Positions 1 to 7,939 of a DNA stretch of 64,000 nucleotides are shown here, piece by piece. Under the pieces are notes generated by a model. The model made no database searches and was not told the origin of the DNA. It saw only the letters and a list, made by a program, of their open reading frames with translations. Both the position numbers and the translations under genes were made by a program. The stretch is from NCBI GenBank assembly GCA_017556805.1, contig JAFYMC010000027.1, forward strand, positions 1 to 64,000, in the 5' to 3' direction. Origin of the DNA: Lachnospiraceae bacterium. Lineage in GTDB: Bacteria > Bacillota > Clostridia > Lachnospirales > Lachnospiraceae. The number at the start of each line of letters is the position of its first letter. The stretch's first letter is position 1.

Positions 1-29
1 CCTGAGCCAGGATCAAACTCTCAAATAAA
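1..29 (-). rRNA. 16S rRNA, 5' end only (partial)
   Basis: Read on the minus strand, these bases give the near-universal 16S 5' sequence GAGTTTGATCCTGGCTCAG (the 27F primer site). Only about 29 bases of the gene lie in the window; the rest continues past base 1. The mature 5' end is estimated from the usual distance to this motif. Confidence 0.97.
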
Positions 30-248
30 GTTTAATTCTGTTCAGAACAACTCTGGCTCTGTTCTTTCTTTTGAAAGAATCAAGCAAAGGTTTGTTCCGT
101 TGTCCTTTCGGACTTTACTGTTTCCGAGGTACGATTTCTCGTCTTCTCAGAATGAAAATTTCAAATGAATTTTCAGGGTTGTCTTACTGTTTAATTATCA
201 AGGTTCATTCATTTTTGCCGTCTTCCGTTTTACCGAAGCAGCTTAACC

Positions 249-383
249 AGTTTATCACACTCTGTTGTGAATGTCAAGCACTTTTTAAAACTTTTTCAAA
301 ATTCTTATTTCTAAGATTTTTCGGTTTTTATCGCTTCTCGGTGACAGCTTCGTTAGTATAACACCTATTTTCTCTTCTGTCAA
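249..383 (-). promoter_or_regulatory. Tandem rrn promoters P1 and P2
   Basis: Two sigma-70-type promoters point at the 16S gene. P1 has TTGACA at 378-383 and TATACT at 355-360 with a 17-bp spacer. P2 has TTGACA at 272-277 and TAAACT at 249-254, also with 17 bp. Tandem strong promoters are usual for rRNA operons. Bases 1-520 otherwise hold only rrn leader and AT-rich spacer; a small plus-strand reading frame at 71-361 has no ribosome site and is not credible. Confidence 0.8.
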
Positions 384-522
384 CACCTTTTTTAAAACTT
401 TTTTATCTTTATTTTTCCCTTATTTTTCAAGGCTTTCAGGAACCTCAGCCTATTGTGGAAATCATTTCTTTTCACCTCAATATCTAGTGTTTATTTTATC
501 CAAACAATTTCTTATTACAGAA

Positions 523-587
523 CTCGGTAGGAGATTTCGTATTTCCTACCGAGCAAAAAGACCGATACACTTCCGCATATCGGTCTT
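523..587 (-). terminator. Terminator hairpins after the aldolase gene
   Basis: A 10-bp stem (558-567 with 578-587) is followed on the minus strand by a run of five T (555-559), a classic intrinsic terminator for the aldolase transcript. A second 10-bp hairpin (523-532 with 544-553) follows directly and may act as a backup. Confidence 0.8.
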
Positions 588-609
588 CCGTATTATTTGT
601 TTCTTGTGA

Positions 610-1572
610 TTACTTCTTCTGTACCAAATGCACAGCAAAGCCACCGAACTGCCCTTTCACATAGATTGCCATAAGGTTACCCTTTGCATCCTTCTTTGCG
701 GTCAGCTCGTCAAACTCGAAGCCCTGTAACTCCATATGATACTTTGCACGATCGATATAATTGGTACGAATCGCAATATGACCGTGGGCTCCGAGATACG
801 GAGTCTTCATTACTTCTATTGCAGAACCGGCAAATACAGAGCTGTTACCGGTCTTCTTCGCAAAACCGAACAACTTCTCAAAAGAGCCTGCGATACCGTC
901 CGCTTCTTCCTCACTGTTTGCGTTGATACCCACATGCGCAATCTCGAAACCGAGCATGGTATTTACCGCTTCTCTGGTCAGACGCTTAATCTCCTCAAAG
1001 TTTCCATCATTAATCAGGGCATCACTTACCATCCAGCTTCCGCCGCAGGCAATAATCTTCGGGAAGTCCAAATAAGACATCAGATTCTTTGCATTGATAC
1101 CGCCGGTCGGCATAAACTTCACCTTCGTATACGGAGCCGCCATTGCCTTAATCTTTGCAATACCGCCGGATGCCTCAGCCGGGAAAAACTTCACAACTTC
1201 AAGTCCCAGTTCCAACGCCTGCTCGATATCCGTCGGACTGGAGGTACCCGGAGTAATCGGTACTCCCTTCTCCTGACAATACTTTACCACACGCGGATTC
1301 AGACCCGGACTGACAATAAACTTAGCCCCTGCTGCCACCGCACGATCTACCTGCTCCGTAGTCAGAACGGTACCTGCACCTACCAGCATATCCGGACAAG
1401 CCTGTACCATCTGACGAATCGCCTCTTCTGCTGCCTCGGTACGGAAGGTCACTTCCGCCACCGGAAGTCCTCCCTCACAAAGAGCCTTCGCAAGGGGAGC
1501 TGCATCCTTTGCATCGTCAATCTTCACTACCGGAATAATTCCGAGTTTCTGAAACTGTGTTAAAACGTCCAT
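610..1572 (-). CDS. eda: KDPG/KHG aldolase with C-terminal VOC-like domain
   Basis: Residues 1-205 form a class I KDPG/KHG aldolase TIM barrel, which cleaves 2-keto-3-deoxy-6-phosphogluconate or 4-hydroxy-2-oxoglutarate to pyruvate plus an aldehyde. The Schiff-base lysine is K128 in VVKFFPAEASGG; the general-acid glutamate and phosphate-region arginine are E40 and R44 in AEVTFRT. Residues about 208-320 add a glyoxalase/VOC-like domain (GFEIAHVGIN, GHIAIRT, GGFAVHLV), making the protein about 110 residues longer than E. coli Eda. The ATG follows a GAGG-type ribosome site. The gene stands alone, with its own promoter, operator-like palindrome and terminator, which suggests sugar-acid-responsive control. 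The function of the VOC part is unknown to me. Confidence 0.92.
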   Translation of the reverse strand: MDVLTQFQKLGIIPVVKIDDAKDAAPLAKALCEGGLPVAEVTFRTEAAEEAIRQMVQACPDMLVGAGTVLTTEQVDRAVAAGAKFIVSPGLNPRVVKYCQEKGVPITPGTSSPTDIEQALELGLEVVKFFPAEASGGIAKIKAMAAPYTKVKFMPTGGINAKNLMSYLDFPKIIACGGSWMVSDALINDGNFEEIKRLTREAVNTMLGFEIAHVGINANSEEEADGIAGSFEKLFGFAKKTGNSSVFAGSAIEVMKTPYLGAHGHIAIRTNYIDRAKYHMELQGFEFDELTAKKDAKGNLMAIYVKGQFGGFAVHLVQKK

Positions 1573-1624
1573 CTCTTTTCCTCTTTCTTCTTATTAGATA
1601 ATAGTTTCCTATGGGTTCACAAAT

Positions 1625-1672
1625 TGTAAGTGCTTACATTTATAGCATAACAGAAAAGTGCCCGATTTTCAA
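1625..1672 (-). promoter_or_regulatory. Aldolase promoter with LacI/CcpA-type operator
   Basis: TTGAAA (1667-1672) and TATGCT (1644-1649) are 17 bp apart. The perfect 14-bp palindrome TGTAAGTGCTTACA at 1625-1638 covers the expected transcription start. It differs from the CcpA cre consensus at one position and has the form bound by LacI/GalR repressors. The regulator itself is not in the window. Confidence 0.65.
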
Positions 1673-1714
1673 GCACTTTTTCCGTCTCTGTTTCTTTTCT
1701 TATCACCCTAACGC

Positions 1715-2404
1715 TTATCCTCTGGCAATAAATTTCGATACCATGTTATTCTTATATAAGAAATCCAACAACGGATTCTCGGCAATCATGCCCATAGCCT
1801 CACTGCCGAATTCCGTTCCGGCAAACATGGTAAGAATTACAAATAAAATCCATACAACCAGTAGTCCTTCCGCCGCACCGGCCGCCAGGCCCGCAGCTGC
1901 ATTGATTTGTTTTAACAGCGGAAGCTTTGCCAAAAGATCCAAGGTCTTACACAAAATCGCCAATGCAATAATAGCCAAAAGCAAGGTCACCACAAAGGCA
2001 ATCGCGTTAATGATTACATTGGTAATCTGGCGGCAAACATACTCTTCAAAATTCTGCGCCTGCATGGATATATAACTTTCCGCCGTGTTATTCTCCAAAA
2101 GAGATTCCTTAAAAGTCTCCGGAAGCGGCAAAGAATCAATCAGGGACTCCTGCTTACTTTCCGTTTCGGTCTGTGCTTCCTCGGAAGAAAAATCCACAAC
2201 CGCTGCAATTTTCTCATCAAAAAATCCCACAATCGCATCGTTACTCTTCATCATACCCGCCACTACCGGGCTGAACAGCATCGCAATTAAAAGCGCTGCA
2301 ATGGTAGATACCAGCGAAAAGACCATCTTAATCAGTCCCTTTTTGAAACCGATAAACGCCAACGCACCTATGATAACAATGACCGCAATTAAAATCCAAT
2401 TCAT
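1715..2404 (-). CDS. CvpA family membrane protein
   Basis: A 229-residue integral membrane protein of the CvpA (colicin V production) family. It starts with two helices around residues 3-22 and 28-48, with the family-typical FIGFKKGLIKM loop between them. An acidic extracytoplasmic stretch (about 65-110) precedes two further helices (about 127-150 and 165-195). The family is widespread and its molecular role is not settled. The ATG has a clear AGGAGG site 6 bases upstream. It lies 16 bp downstream of the PQQ/propeller-like gene at 2421-3518 and is probably cotranscribed with it. Confidence 0.85.
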   Translation of the reverse strand: MNWILIAVIVIIGALAFIGFKKGLIKMVFSLVSTIAALLIAMLFSPVVAGMMKSNDAIVGFFDEKIAAVVDFSSEEAQTETESKQESLIDSLPLPETFKESLLENNTAESYISMQAQNFEEYVCRQITNVIINAIAFVVTLLLAIIALAILCKTLDLLAKLPLLKQINAAAGLAAGAAEGLLVVWILFVILTMFAGTEFGSEAMGMIAENPLLDFLYKNNMVSKFIARG

Positions 2405-2420
2405 CCTGTACCCTCCTTTG

Positions 2421-3518
2421 TTATACCAGCTTAATCACTCGAACCAACCGGTTTTCCACCAAATAATATCGGTTTCCGCCGATGACAAACATCTGCCGGA
2501 TTCCGTTTTCAAAGGTCCCCTGATAAGTCAGCAGCCCCTTTTTAATATCGTACACCTCGCAGCCGGAATAACTGTACAACACAATCTCATCTCCGGCAGT
2601 ATTCAATCCTACGTAAGGTAAGGAAATCACCTTTTTCATGCAAACCTCACCGGACTTGTTATAGGCCTCCAGCACCTCCTGCCCATCCTTATTCTTCGTA
2701 ACCGTGCAGAAATAATCTCCGAAGGCAATACTCTTTACCTCTGCGGTAATTTCTTTTTTATGTAACGGCTCCGGAACCTCCTTTACACGAAACAGCTCCA
2801 TCACATTTTCACCCATCACCAATGCCGTGTCATTATCCCAAAACTCGATACGCGGCACCATACATTCCGGATATTGCACCTGCCCCACCAGATTACTGTT
2901 GTAATTCTGGCCCACTTCATCAAAATTATAAAAGGTCACGCTGCTCACCGGCTCGTCCCGCTCCACCTTCATATAAGAAGTAATCAGCTTCTTTCCGTCC
3001 TTAGACAACGCAACCGCCAACGGAAAACCGTCCCGGGCCACTACCGTTTCAATTTCCACATAGAGCTCGCCCTCTTTGCTGTACAAATAAATATAGTCTT
3101 TTTCTTCTCCGTTCATCAATACAGCCGTAACGCCCTGCTCCGCCACACTAATCATCTGAATCGGATACGGCGTGGAAAATGTCTTTGTGGAACCGGTTCC
3201 GTCCGATATCAAATACTGCTTGGCGCCGATATCCGCCACCGCCATGACAGACCCGCAAAATACAAACTTCGGATTCTTCATGGTACTGTAGGTCACGTTC
3301 CAAAGTAAGGTCCCATCCTTTGCAATAGCCTGGGCACCCTCCCGTCCGCAGCGAACCAAGGCCCCGTCTACTTCCGCGTATTCCAAAACATCACTGATTT
3401 CCAACTCTTGAACTACCTCATAGCCCTTGTACTCCTTATCTGCCAGTAAGAAGTACCCTGCAACTCCGACAATCAAAAGAACTACCGCTGTAAGTCCGAT
3501 TATTTTCATCTTTTTCAT
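2421..3518 (-). CDS. DUF5711-like membrane-anchored beta-propeller protein
   Basis: Starts at the ATG at 3518 (MKKMKIIG), which has GGGAGG 11 bases upstream; an earlier in-frame ATG lacks a ribosome site. One N-terminal transmembrane helix (about residues 5-26) is followed by roughly 340 extracytoplasmic residues with repeating beta-strand blades (for example DGTLLWNVTYS, KNPKFVFCGSVMAVADIG, GDEIVLYSYSGCEVYD), as in DUF5711 proteins of Lachnospiraceae. The domain name is from memory of the family; no catalytic residues are evident. It is followed after 16 bp by the CvpA gene. Confidence 0.7.
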   Translation of the reverse strand: MKKMKIIGLTAVVLLIVGVAGYFLLADKEYKGYEVVQELEISDVLEYAEVDGALVRCGREGAQAIAKDGTLLWNVTYSTMKNPKFVFCGSVMAVADIGAKQYLISDGTGSTKTFSTPYPIQMISVAEQGVTAVLMNGEEKDYIYLYSKEGELYVEIETVVARDGFPLAVALSKDGKKLITSYMKVERDEPVSSVTFYNFDEVGQNYNSNLVGQVQYPECMVPRIEFWDNDTALVMGENVMELFRVKEVPEPLHKKEITAEVKSIAFGDYFCTVTKNKDGQEVLEAYNKSGEVCMKKVISLPYVGLNTAGDEIVLYSYSGCEVYDIKKGLLTYQGTFENGIRQMFVIGGNRYYLVENRLVRVIKLV

Positions 3519-3626
3519 ACGCGTTTGTACCTCCCTCTTTACTCCCGAACCAAAAATACGCGCAGGCGTCACCACACTCCTGCGCGCACTATCCTATTTA
3601 CATCATAATACAAAGTCCCCGTTCCG

Positions 3627-5618
3627 TCAATCCGACATTTGGGTTTGGGTTATATTCCCCGGAGCCTCCGATCGCTCCCCCTTCGGTCTTTGCGGCATGT
3701 CTCCGTTCGGAAAATCCGGCCATTCACCCTCCGGCATCTGCGGCATGTCTCCGTTCGGGGAGCTCGGCCATTCACCTTCCGGCATCTGCGGCATGTCTCC
3801 GTCCGGGAAGCTCGGCCACATTCCGCCACCAAAATCTCCCTTATCTCCTTTACCTCCGCCGCCAAAGCCGCCCGGTCCGCCAAAGCCACCCATACCTCCG
3901 GAGAATCCGAAGCGGGTCACCACTTCAGATAATATCCCCTCATAGCAGTTCTCGCCGTTTACCTTCACAGATACTTCTGCATCCTTTACAAACTTCTCGG
4001 AAGATGCAATAACATAATTAAACTGTCTCGGCACCTCTTCCGAAAACACCATTTCTCCGTTTACAATAATCTCCACCTTACTGCCGGCCTGTTCCTGCGA
4101 ATCAAGTCCTACTGCCAGAGAATATTGTCCGGAAGTATCCGCCGGCGCCAGCCCCATAACAGATCCTCCCGCCGCAAACACCGTACCGCCGTTCAGGCAA
4201 AAGGTTCCTCCGTAATCCAGCGCTCCTTCCCCTCCTCCGGTGGATCCGTATGCCGTAATCACGCCTCCGTTTATGGTAAGATCACCGTTGGAATCCAGTC
4301 CGTCTCCGCCGGCATCCACCGTAATCACACCTCCGGAAATCGTCACTTCTCCCTCGCCCTCTCCGAACATTCCCATGCCCGGGCGACCGAAGCCGGAACC
4401 GTCTGCGCCTCCCGCCGCATTCATGCCGTCATCATCGGACGTAATATCGATTTCTCCGCCGGAAACCATAATATACAATCCTTCCAGTCCTTCATAGCTT
4501 TTTGTAATCTGTATCTTACCTCCGACAATCTCCAGCGTTTCATCCGCATGCGCTCCGTCGTCTCCGGCAGAGATATTAAACTCACCGTTCTTTATTACAA
4601 TATTTGTATTACTGTGAAGGGCATCATCGCAAGTATCCAGTTCAAACCGTCCTCCCGTAATCTGCAACAGCTCTCCCGCCTTAAGTCCCTTTGTCGATAC
4701 GGTATCCTCCTCCGTACTTTCCTCAGAACTCCAATCACCCCATTTACCCCAATCCATACCTCCGCCGAATCCGAAGGAATCGGTTTTCACCGGAGCATTG
4801 GCTGCACCGCCACCGGATGTAATGTCAAAGGTACCGCCGTTAATCGTCAGAGTATTCTCCGCCTGCATTCCGTCCTCTCCGGCAGTAAGCGTAAAGCTTC
4901 CCCCGTCAATCACAATATTACCGAGGCCGGCATCTACATCATTACTTGCCTTTAATGCATCCGCTGCCGCATCTACCGTTACGGTTCCTGCCGTGACTTG
5001 CAAAAGATCCCGTCCCACAATGCCGTCCTCCGCGGATGTGACATTCAGCTCTCCTCCAAGAATATACAGGGAATCCTTTCCTTTTACCGCATCTCCGTAG
5101 GCAGAGGTCACCGTCAGCCTTCCCCCTCCGTCTATTACCAAATCGTGCTTTGCATAAAGGGTAGCATCCGGTTCATCCTCCCCCTCTTCAAACACATAGG
5201 AGCTACCGTCGGACAACATATTTACAGAGTCCTTCGCCAGGGTAATCGTCACTTTCGACGCCTTTTTACAATACACCGCCGCACCGGTTTCGTTATGTAC
5301 CGTCACTCCGTCTAAAATCAAGTGTACTTCACTTTCATTATCCGCATTTACATAAATACTGCCGTTTGACAGACTGCCGCTGATTTCATACACGCCGGCT
5401 TCCTTAATCTTTAGCCGCGTTCCGTCTGCTTCACACCCGGCCCCCGCAATCTCTATTCCCGCATCACTAAGCTTCACCACCGCCGTCCGTTCCGCCTGTT
5501 CTGTCCCGGTTGCCTCCGGCTTCTGTTCCGTTATAGGTGCAGACTTACACGCCACTGTACCAAGCAGTAATGCCGTGCAAAAAATCACCATTCCTTTTCG
5601 AATCTTTTTATATCCCAT
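3627..5618 (-). CDS. Cthe_2159-like beta-helix lipoprotein
   Basis: A 663-residue predicted lipoprotein: signal peptide with lipobox LGTVAC and lipidated Cys24. The body (about 45-560) consists of repeated right-handed beta-helix coils rich in DDG/GGD turns (VDADNE-type, DGGGRL, GGDGLDSNGDLTINGG). This matches the carbohydrate-binding Cthe_2159 family, whose C. thermocellum founder binds acidic polysaccharide and calcium. After about residue 585 comes a Gly-rich segment and a tail of three near-identical 13-16-residue repeats built on NGDMPQMPEGEWP. The ATG at 5618 is preceded by an AGGAAGG site; an in-frame GTG lies 3 codons upstream. Probable role: cell-surface polysaccharide binding (inference). 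Confidence 0.8.
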   Translation of the reverse strand: MGYKKIRKGMVIFCTALLLGTVACKSAPITEQKPEATGTEQAERTAVVKLSDAGIEIAGAGCEADGTRLKIKEAGVYEISGSLSNGSIYVNADNESEVHLILDGVTVHNETGAAVYCKKASKVTITLAKDSVNMLSDGSSYVFEEGEDEPDATLYAKHDLVIDGGGRLTVTSAYGDAVKGKDSLYILGGELNVTSAEDGIVGRDLLQVTAGTVTVDAAADALKASNDVDAGLGNIVIDGGSFTLTAGEDGMQAENTLTINGGTFDITSGGGAANAPVKTDSFGFGGGMDWGKWGDWSSEESTEEDTVSTKGLKAGELLQITGGRFELDTCDDALHSNTNIVIKNGEFNISAGDDGAHADETLEIVGGKIQITKSYEGLEGLYIMVSGGEIDITSDDDGMNAAGGADGSGFGRPGMGMFGEGEGEVTISGGVITVDAGGDGLDSNGDLTINGGVITAYGSTGGGEGALDYGGTFCLNGGTVFAAGGSVMGLAPADTSGQYSLAVGLDSQEQAGSKVEIIVNGEMVFSEEVPRQFNYVIASSEKFVKDAEVSVKVNGENCYEGILSEVVTRFGFSGGMGGFGGPGGFGGGGKGDKGDFGGGMWPSFPDGDMPQMPEGEWPSSPNGDMPQMPEGEWPDFPNGDMPQRPKGERSEAPGNITQTQMSD

Positions 5619-5686
5619 GAGAATCACCTTCCTATGTAGCTTTTACCTTTCTTTCCGTATTTTACTACCGTGTCACGTCAGTTTTG

Positions 5687-5703
5687 TGTTCACACCGTGA
5701 ACA
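5687..5703. promoter_or_regulatory. 7-3-7 palindrome upstream of the beta-helix gene
   Basis: TGTTCAC and GTGAACA form a perfect inverted repeat around a 3-base centre, about 70 bp upstream of the beta-helix lipoprotein start and just past the end of the LysM gene. Shape and size fit a dimeric repressor or activator site, but no bound regulator can be named. Confidence 0.4.
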
Positions 5704-5716
5704 TTTTGTGAAATCC

Positions 5717-7018
5717 TTACGGCAAATAAAGCTCCTGCCCCGCATAAATCCAGTTCTCATCCGAAATCTGATTCACACCCTTGACCTCTTCCATACGGGT
5801 CAGGTTTCCGTAAAATTCCCTGCAGATTCCCGCTAAAGTATCTCCACTCTGCACAATATATAAGCTCATGGTGTCCGGGTCAATTACGGTTGTCTCCTCT
5901 GCCGGCGGCTCTATAGGTATCGGAGTAAATTCCGGCAATGCGGAGGTGACCGGGATATCCTCCTGCCCCGTTCCCGTCAAATACGGTTCCTCGGTAATCG
6001 GAATAAACTCTCCCTCCGAAAACGTCCCATCCGCTGCCCCTTGTGCAATGCCGGACTGTGTCGGTTTTACCTCTGCATTTGCCTGCAGTACATCCTTATC
6101 CTTCTCTTCCTGTACGGAAGACGTAGCTACCGGAGTCGGATTCAAGGTCGGTACCCCGGCGCTTCCCGCCTGCCCCGGGTCCTTTTCCCGCAATGCATAC
6201 GCCCCCAGCGCCAAAAGTGCCATGGCCGCTACAATCCCGGCACCGTGGCCGGAACCGGATTTTCCGGCCTTCTTTTCCGTCCGATGTCCCAGGGTCTCCT
6301 TTTCCCGTCTCCCTTCTTCAAACGCTGTGGGTCCCTCCCCCGCGGTTTCCTCCTCCGTGTCCGCTTTCCGGCCCACCTTCTTACTGAGTTCCGCCAAAAT
6401 CGGCTCCGTATACCCAGCATCCACCGACGGCGGAGCCCCCGCCACCAGATAATCCTGCATTTCCTCATTCTTTTCGTAATAAATACAATAGCCCGGCCAT
6501 TGCTTTAACTCTCCCTTATCGTACAGATAGAACTCCGCTTCCTTCTCCACCGGGTCCACGCGGTAAAGCACCCGGTCCCTTCCCCCGAACCAATCCGTAT
6601 GTGTCTTGCGAACCTCCTCCGTCACCTCCGTTAAAAAGTCCGGTCCGCCCAAAAACCAACCCACCGCCTCGTACTGCGGAAAATACCGTTTCAGCTTTTC
6701 ATACACATTGGCCCACACCTCGGAAGTGAAACAAACGGAATTGTCCACTACTACTTCTTCCGCCTCAATCGCCCCACGAATAAAAACATATCGTTTCCCT
6801 TCAGACTTCATAAACTCGCCTACCAGCACCGCCACCCGGCACTCCGTATAATCGCTTCCCGCCAATCTGCGCAAATATCCTTCCGCATAATCTTCTATGT
6901 AGATTTCCGGACTGTTTCCGCCGAGTCCCATCTGCTTGATATGCTTTGGCAGCTTCAATAACCGGTTTTTTTCTCCCGAATGTTCCGTTTCATTTCTTTG
7001 CACAATTTTTTCTTCCAT
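5717..7018 (-). CDS. LysM protein with N-terminal MPN-like domain
   Basis: About 433 residues from the ATG at 7018, chosen because AAAGGA sits 7 bases upstream; an ATG two codons earlier abuts that site. Residues about 58-195 look like an MPN/JAB fold: strand CRVAVLVGEF, strand KRYVFIRGAIEAEEV, then YEAVGWFLGGPDF where active JAMM enzymes have an HxH metal motif after VGW. The histidines are missing, so it should be a non-catalytic MPN domain. A single transmembrane helix (about 260-277) separates it from a Pro/Thr-rich stretch and a C-terminal LysM domain (IVQSGDTLAGICREFYGN), which binds peptidoglycan. Expected topology: MPN inside, LysM outside. The MPN assignment is by motif only. Confidence 0.7.
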   Translation of the reverse strand: MEEKIVQRNETEHSGEKNRLLKLPKHIKQMGLGGNSPEIYIEDYAEGYLRRLAGSDYTECRVAVLVGEFMKSEGKRYVFIRGAIEAEEVVVDNSVCFTSEVWANVYEKLKRYFPQYEAVGWFLGGPDFLTEVTEEVRKTHTDWFGGRDRVLYRVDPVEKEAEFYLYDKGELKQWPGYCIYYEKNEEMQDYLVAGAPPSVDAGYTEPILAELSKKVGRKADTEEETAGEGPTAFEEGRREKETLGHRTEKKAGKSGSGHGAGIVAAMALLALGAYALREKDPGQAGSAGVPTLNPTPVATSSVQEEKDKDVLQANAEVKPTQSGIAQGAADGTFSEGEFIPITEEPYLTGTGQEDIPVTSALPEFTPIPIEPPAEETTVIDPDTMSLYIVQSGDTLAGICREFYGNLTRMEEVKGVNQISDENWIYAGQELYLP

Positions 7019-7324
7019 ATACATTTCCTTTCTGCCACATTACATTTTACGGTCTGCTTCCGCTTGTTCCTATGATAACGGACAAGCCTTGCTTTTTTTG
7101 CCAAACCACGCTGTCGCAAAAAGGAAACAATATACGGCATTCGGTAAAATTCACCGCTTATCGCATCGGTTTCTATACTTTTTTAATAAAACGCTATTCT
7201 TTCCGTCGTATTCTGTCAAATATTTTACAGAATTTCCCAATTATCTTATTCTAATTTCTCTATACAGGGGAATACTTTAGTATAGACACCCTAATTTTAT
7301 TCACGATTTACGGAGGACGATACC
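7019..7324. other. Divergent intergenic region
   Basis: About 300 AT-rich bases between the divergent LysM and yyaC genes. I see no gene, repeat or convincing sigma-A promoter pair. A sporulation-type promoter for yyaC could lie in the GTATAG-containing end near 7277-7285, but I cannot assign the sigma factor. Confidence 0.5.
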
Positions 7325-7939
7325 TTGAATACCGTTCATTACTATAATGCGGAAGACTATGCCTCTTCCCTTCAATTCGGACAAGCCTTTTCCGCTCTGC
7401 TGCGGGAACGCCTCACCCAGGGCCGGCCCCTGATTTTTCTTTGCATCGGGTCCGACCGAGCCACCGGCGACTCTCTCGGCCCACTGATCGGCTACAAGCT
7501 GGAACAGCATCCCCACCGGAATTATATGGTTTACGGTACCCTGGAGACTCCGGTACATGCAAAAAATCTGGCGACCGTGGTGGAACAAATTCACAGTCGC
7601 CATAAGAATCCTTATATTATTGCCATTGATGCTTCTTTGGGAAAACAAGATCACATCGGTTACTACACCCTGGGTATCGGTTCCCTAAAACCGGGGGCCG
7701 GTGTCGGGAAAGACTTGATTTCCGTAGGAGATGTATTTATTACCGGCATCGTAAACCTGTCGGGGCTCTTAGACCGGATGCTGTTACAAACCACCAGGCT
7801 CCACACGGTTATGTCCTTAGCCGACCGGATTTATCTCGGTATCCGCTACGGCTTGAACTTATTTGCGGAGCAGAGCTCCTCTGCCAACCGCCGCATGGCC
7901 TCCTTATCCACCTTACAAACCTCCCGGTCATACGTGTAA
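7325..7939 (+). CDS. yyaC: YyaC family spore protein (Gpr-protease-like)
   Basis: A 204-residue homologue of B. subtilis YyaC (DUF1256), related in fold to the germination protease Gpr and associated with sporulation. Characteristic blocks are IFLCIGSDRATGDSLGPLIG, GTLETPVHAKNL, IAIDASLGK and the long GDVFITGIVNLSG segment. The start is TTG at 7325 with GGAGG 8 bases upstream. Its last 94 bases overlap the 3' end of the GH2 gene on the opposite strand. It supports a spore-forming lineage. Confidence 0.88.
   Translation: MNTVHYYNAEDYASSLQFGQAFSALLRERLTQGRPLIFLCIGSDRATGDSLGPLIGYKLEQHPHRNYMVYGTLETPVHAKNLATVVEQIHSRHKNPYIIAIDASLGKQDHIGYYTLGIGSLKPGAGVGKDLISVGDVFITGIVNLSGLLDRMLLQTTRLHTVMSLADRIYLGIRYGLNLFAEQSSSANRRMASLSTLQTSRSYV

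Noticed and set aside
71..361. 96-codon frame in the rrn leader
   Set aside because: Lies across the tandem rrn promoters on the opposite strand, lacks a ribosome site and has AT-rich random composition.
736..1563. 275-codon plus-strand frame across the aldolase gene
   Set aside because: Shadow of eda, whose catalytic residues are intact; no ribosome site and no family pattern.
7846..7939. GH2 frameshift creating a false 3' overlap with yyaC
   Set aside because: The GH2 frame is continuous and ends soon after its last barrel strands, at a plausible length; no shift is needed.
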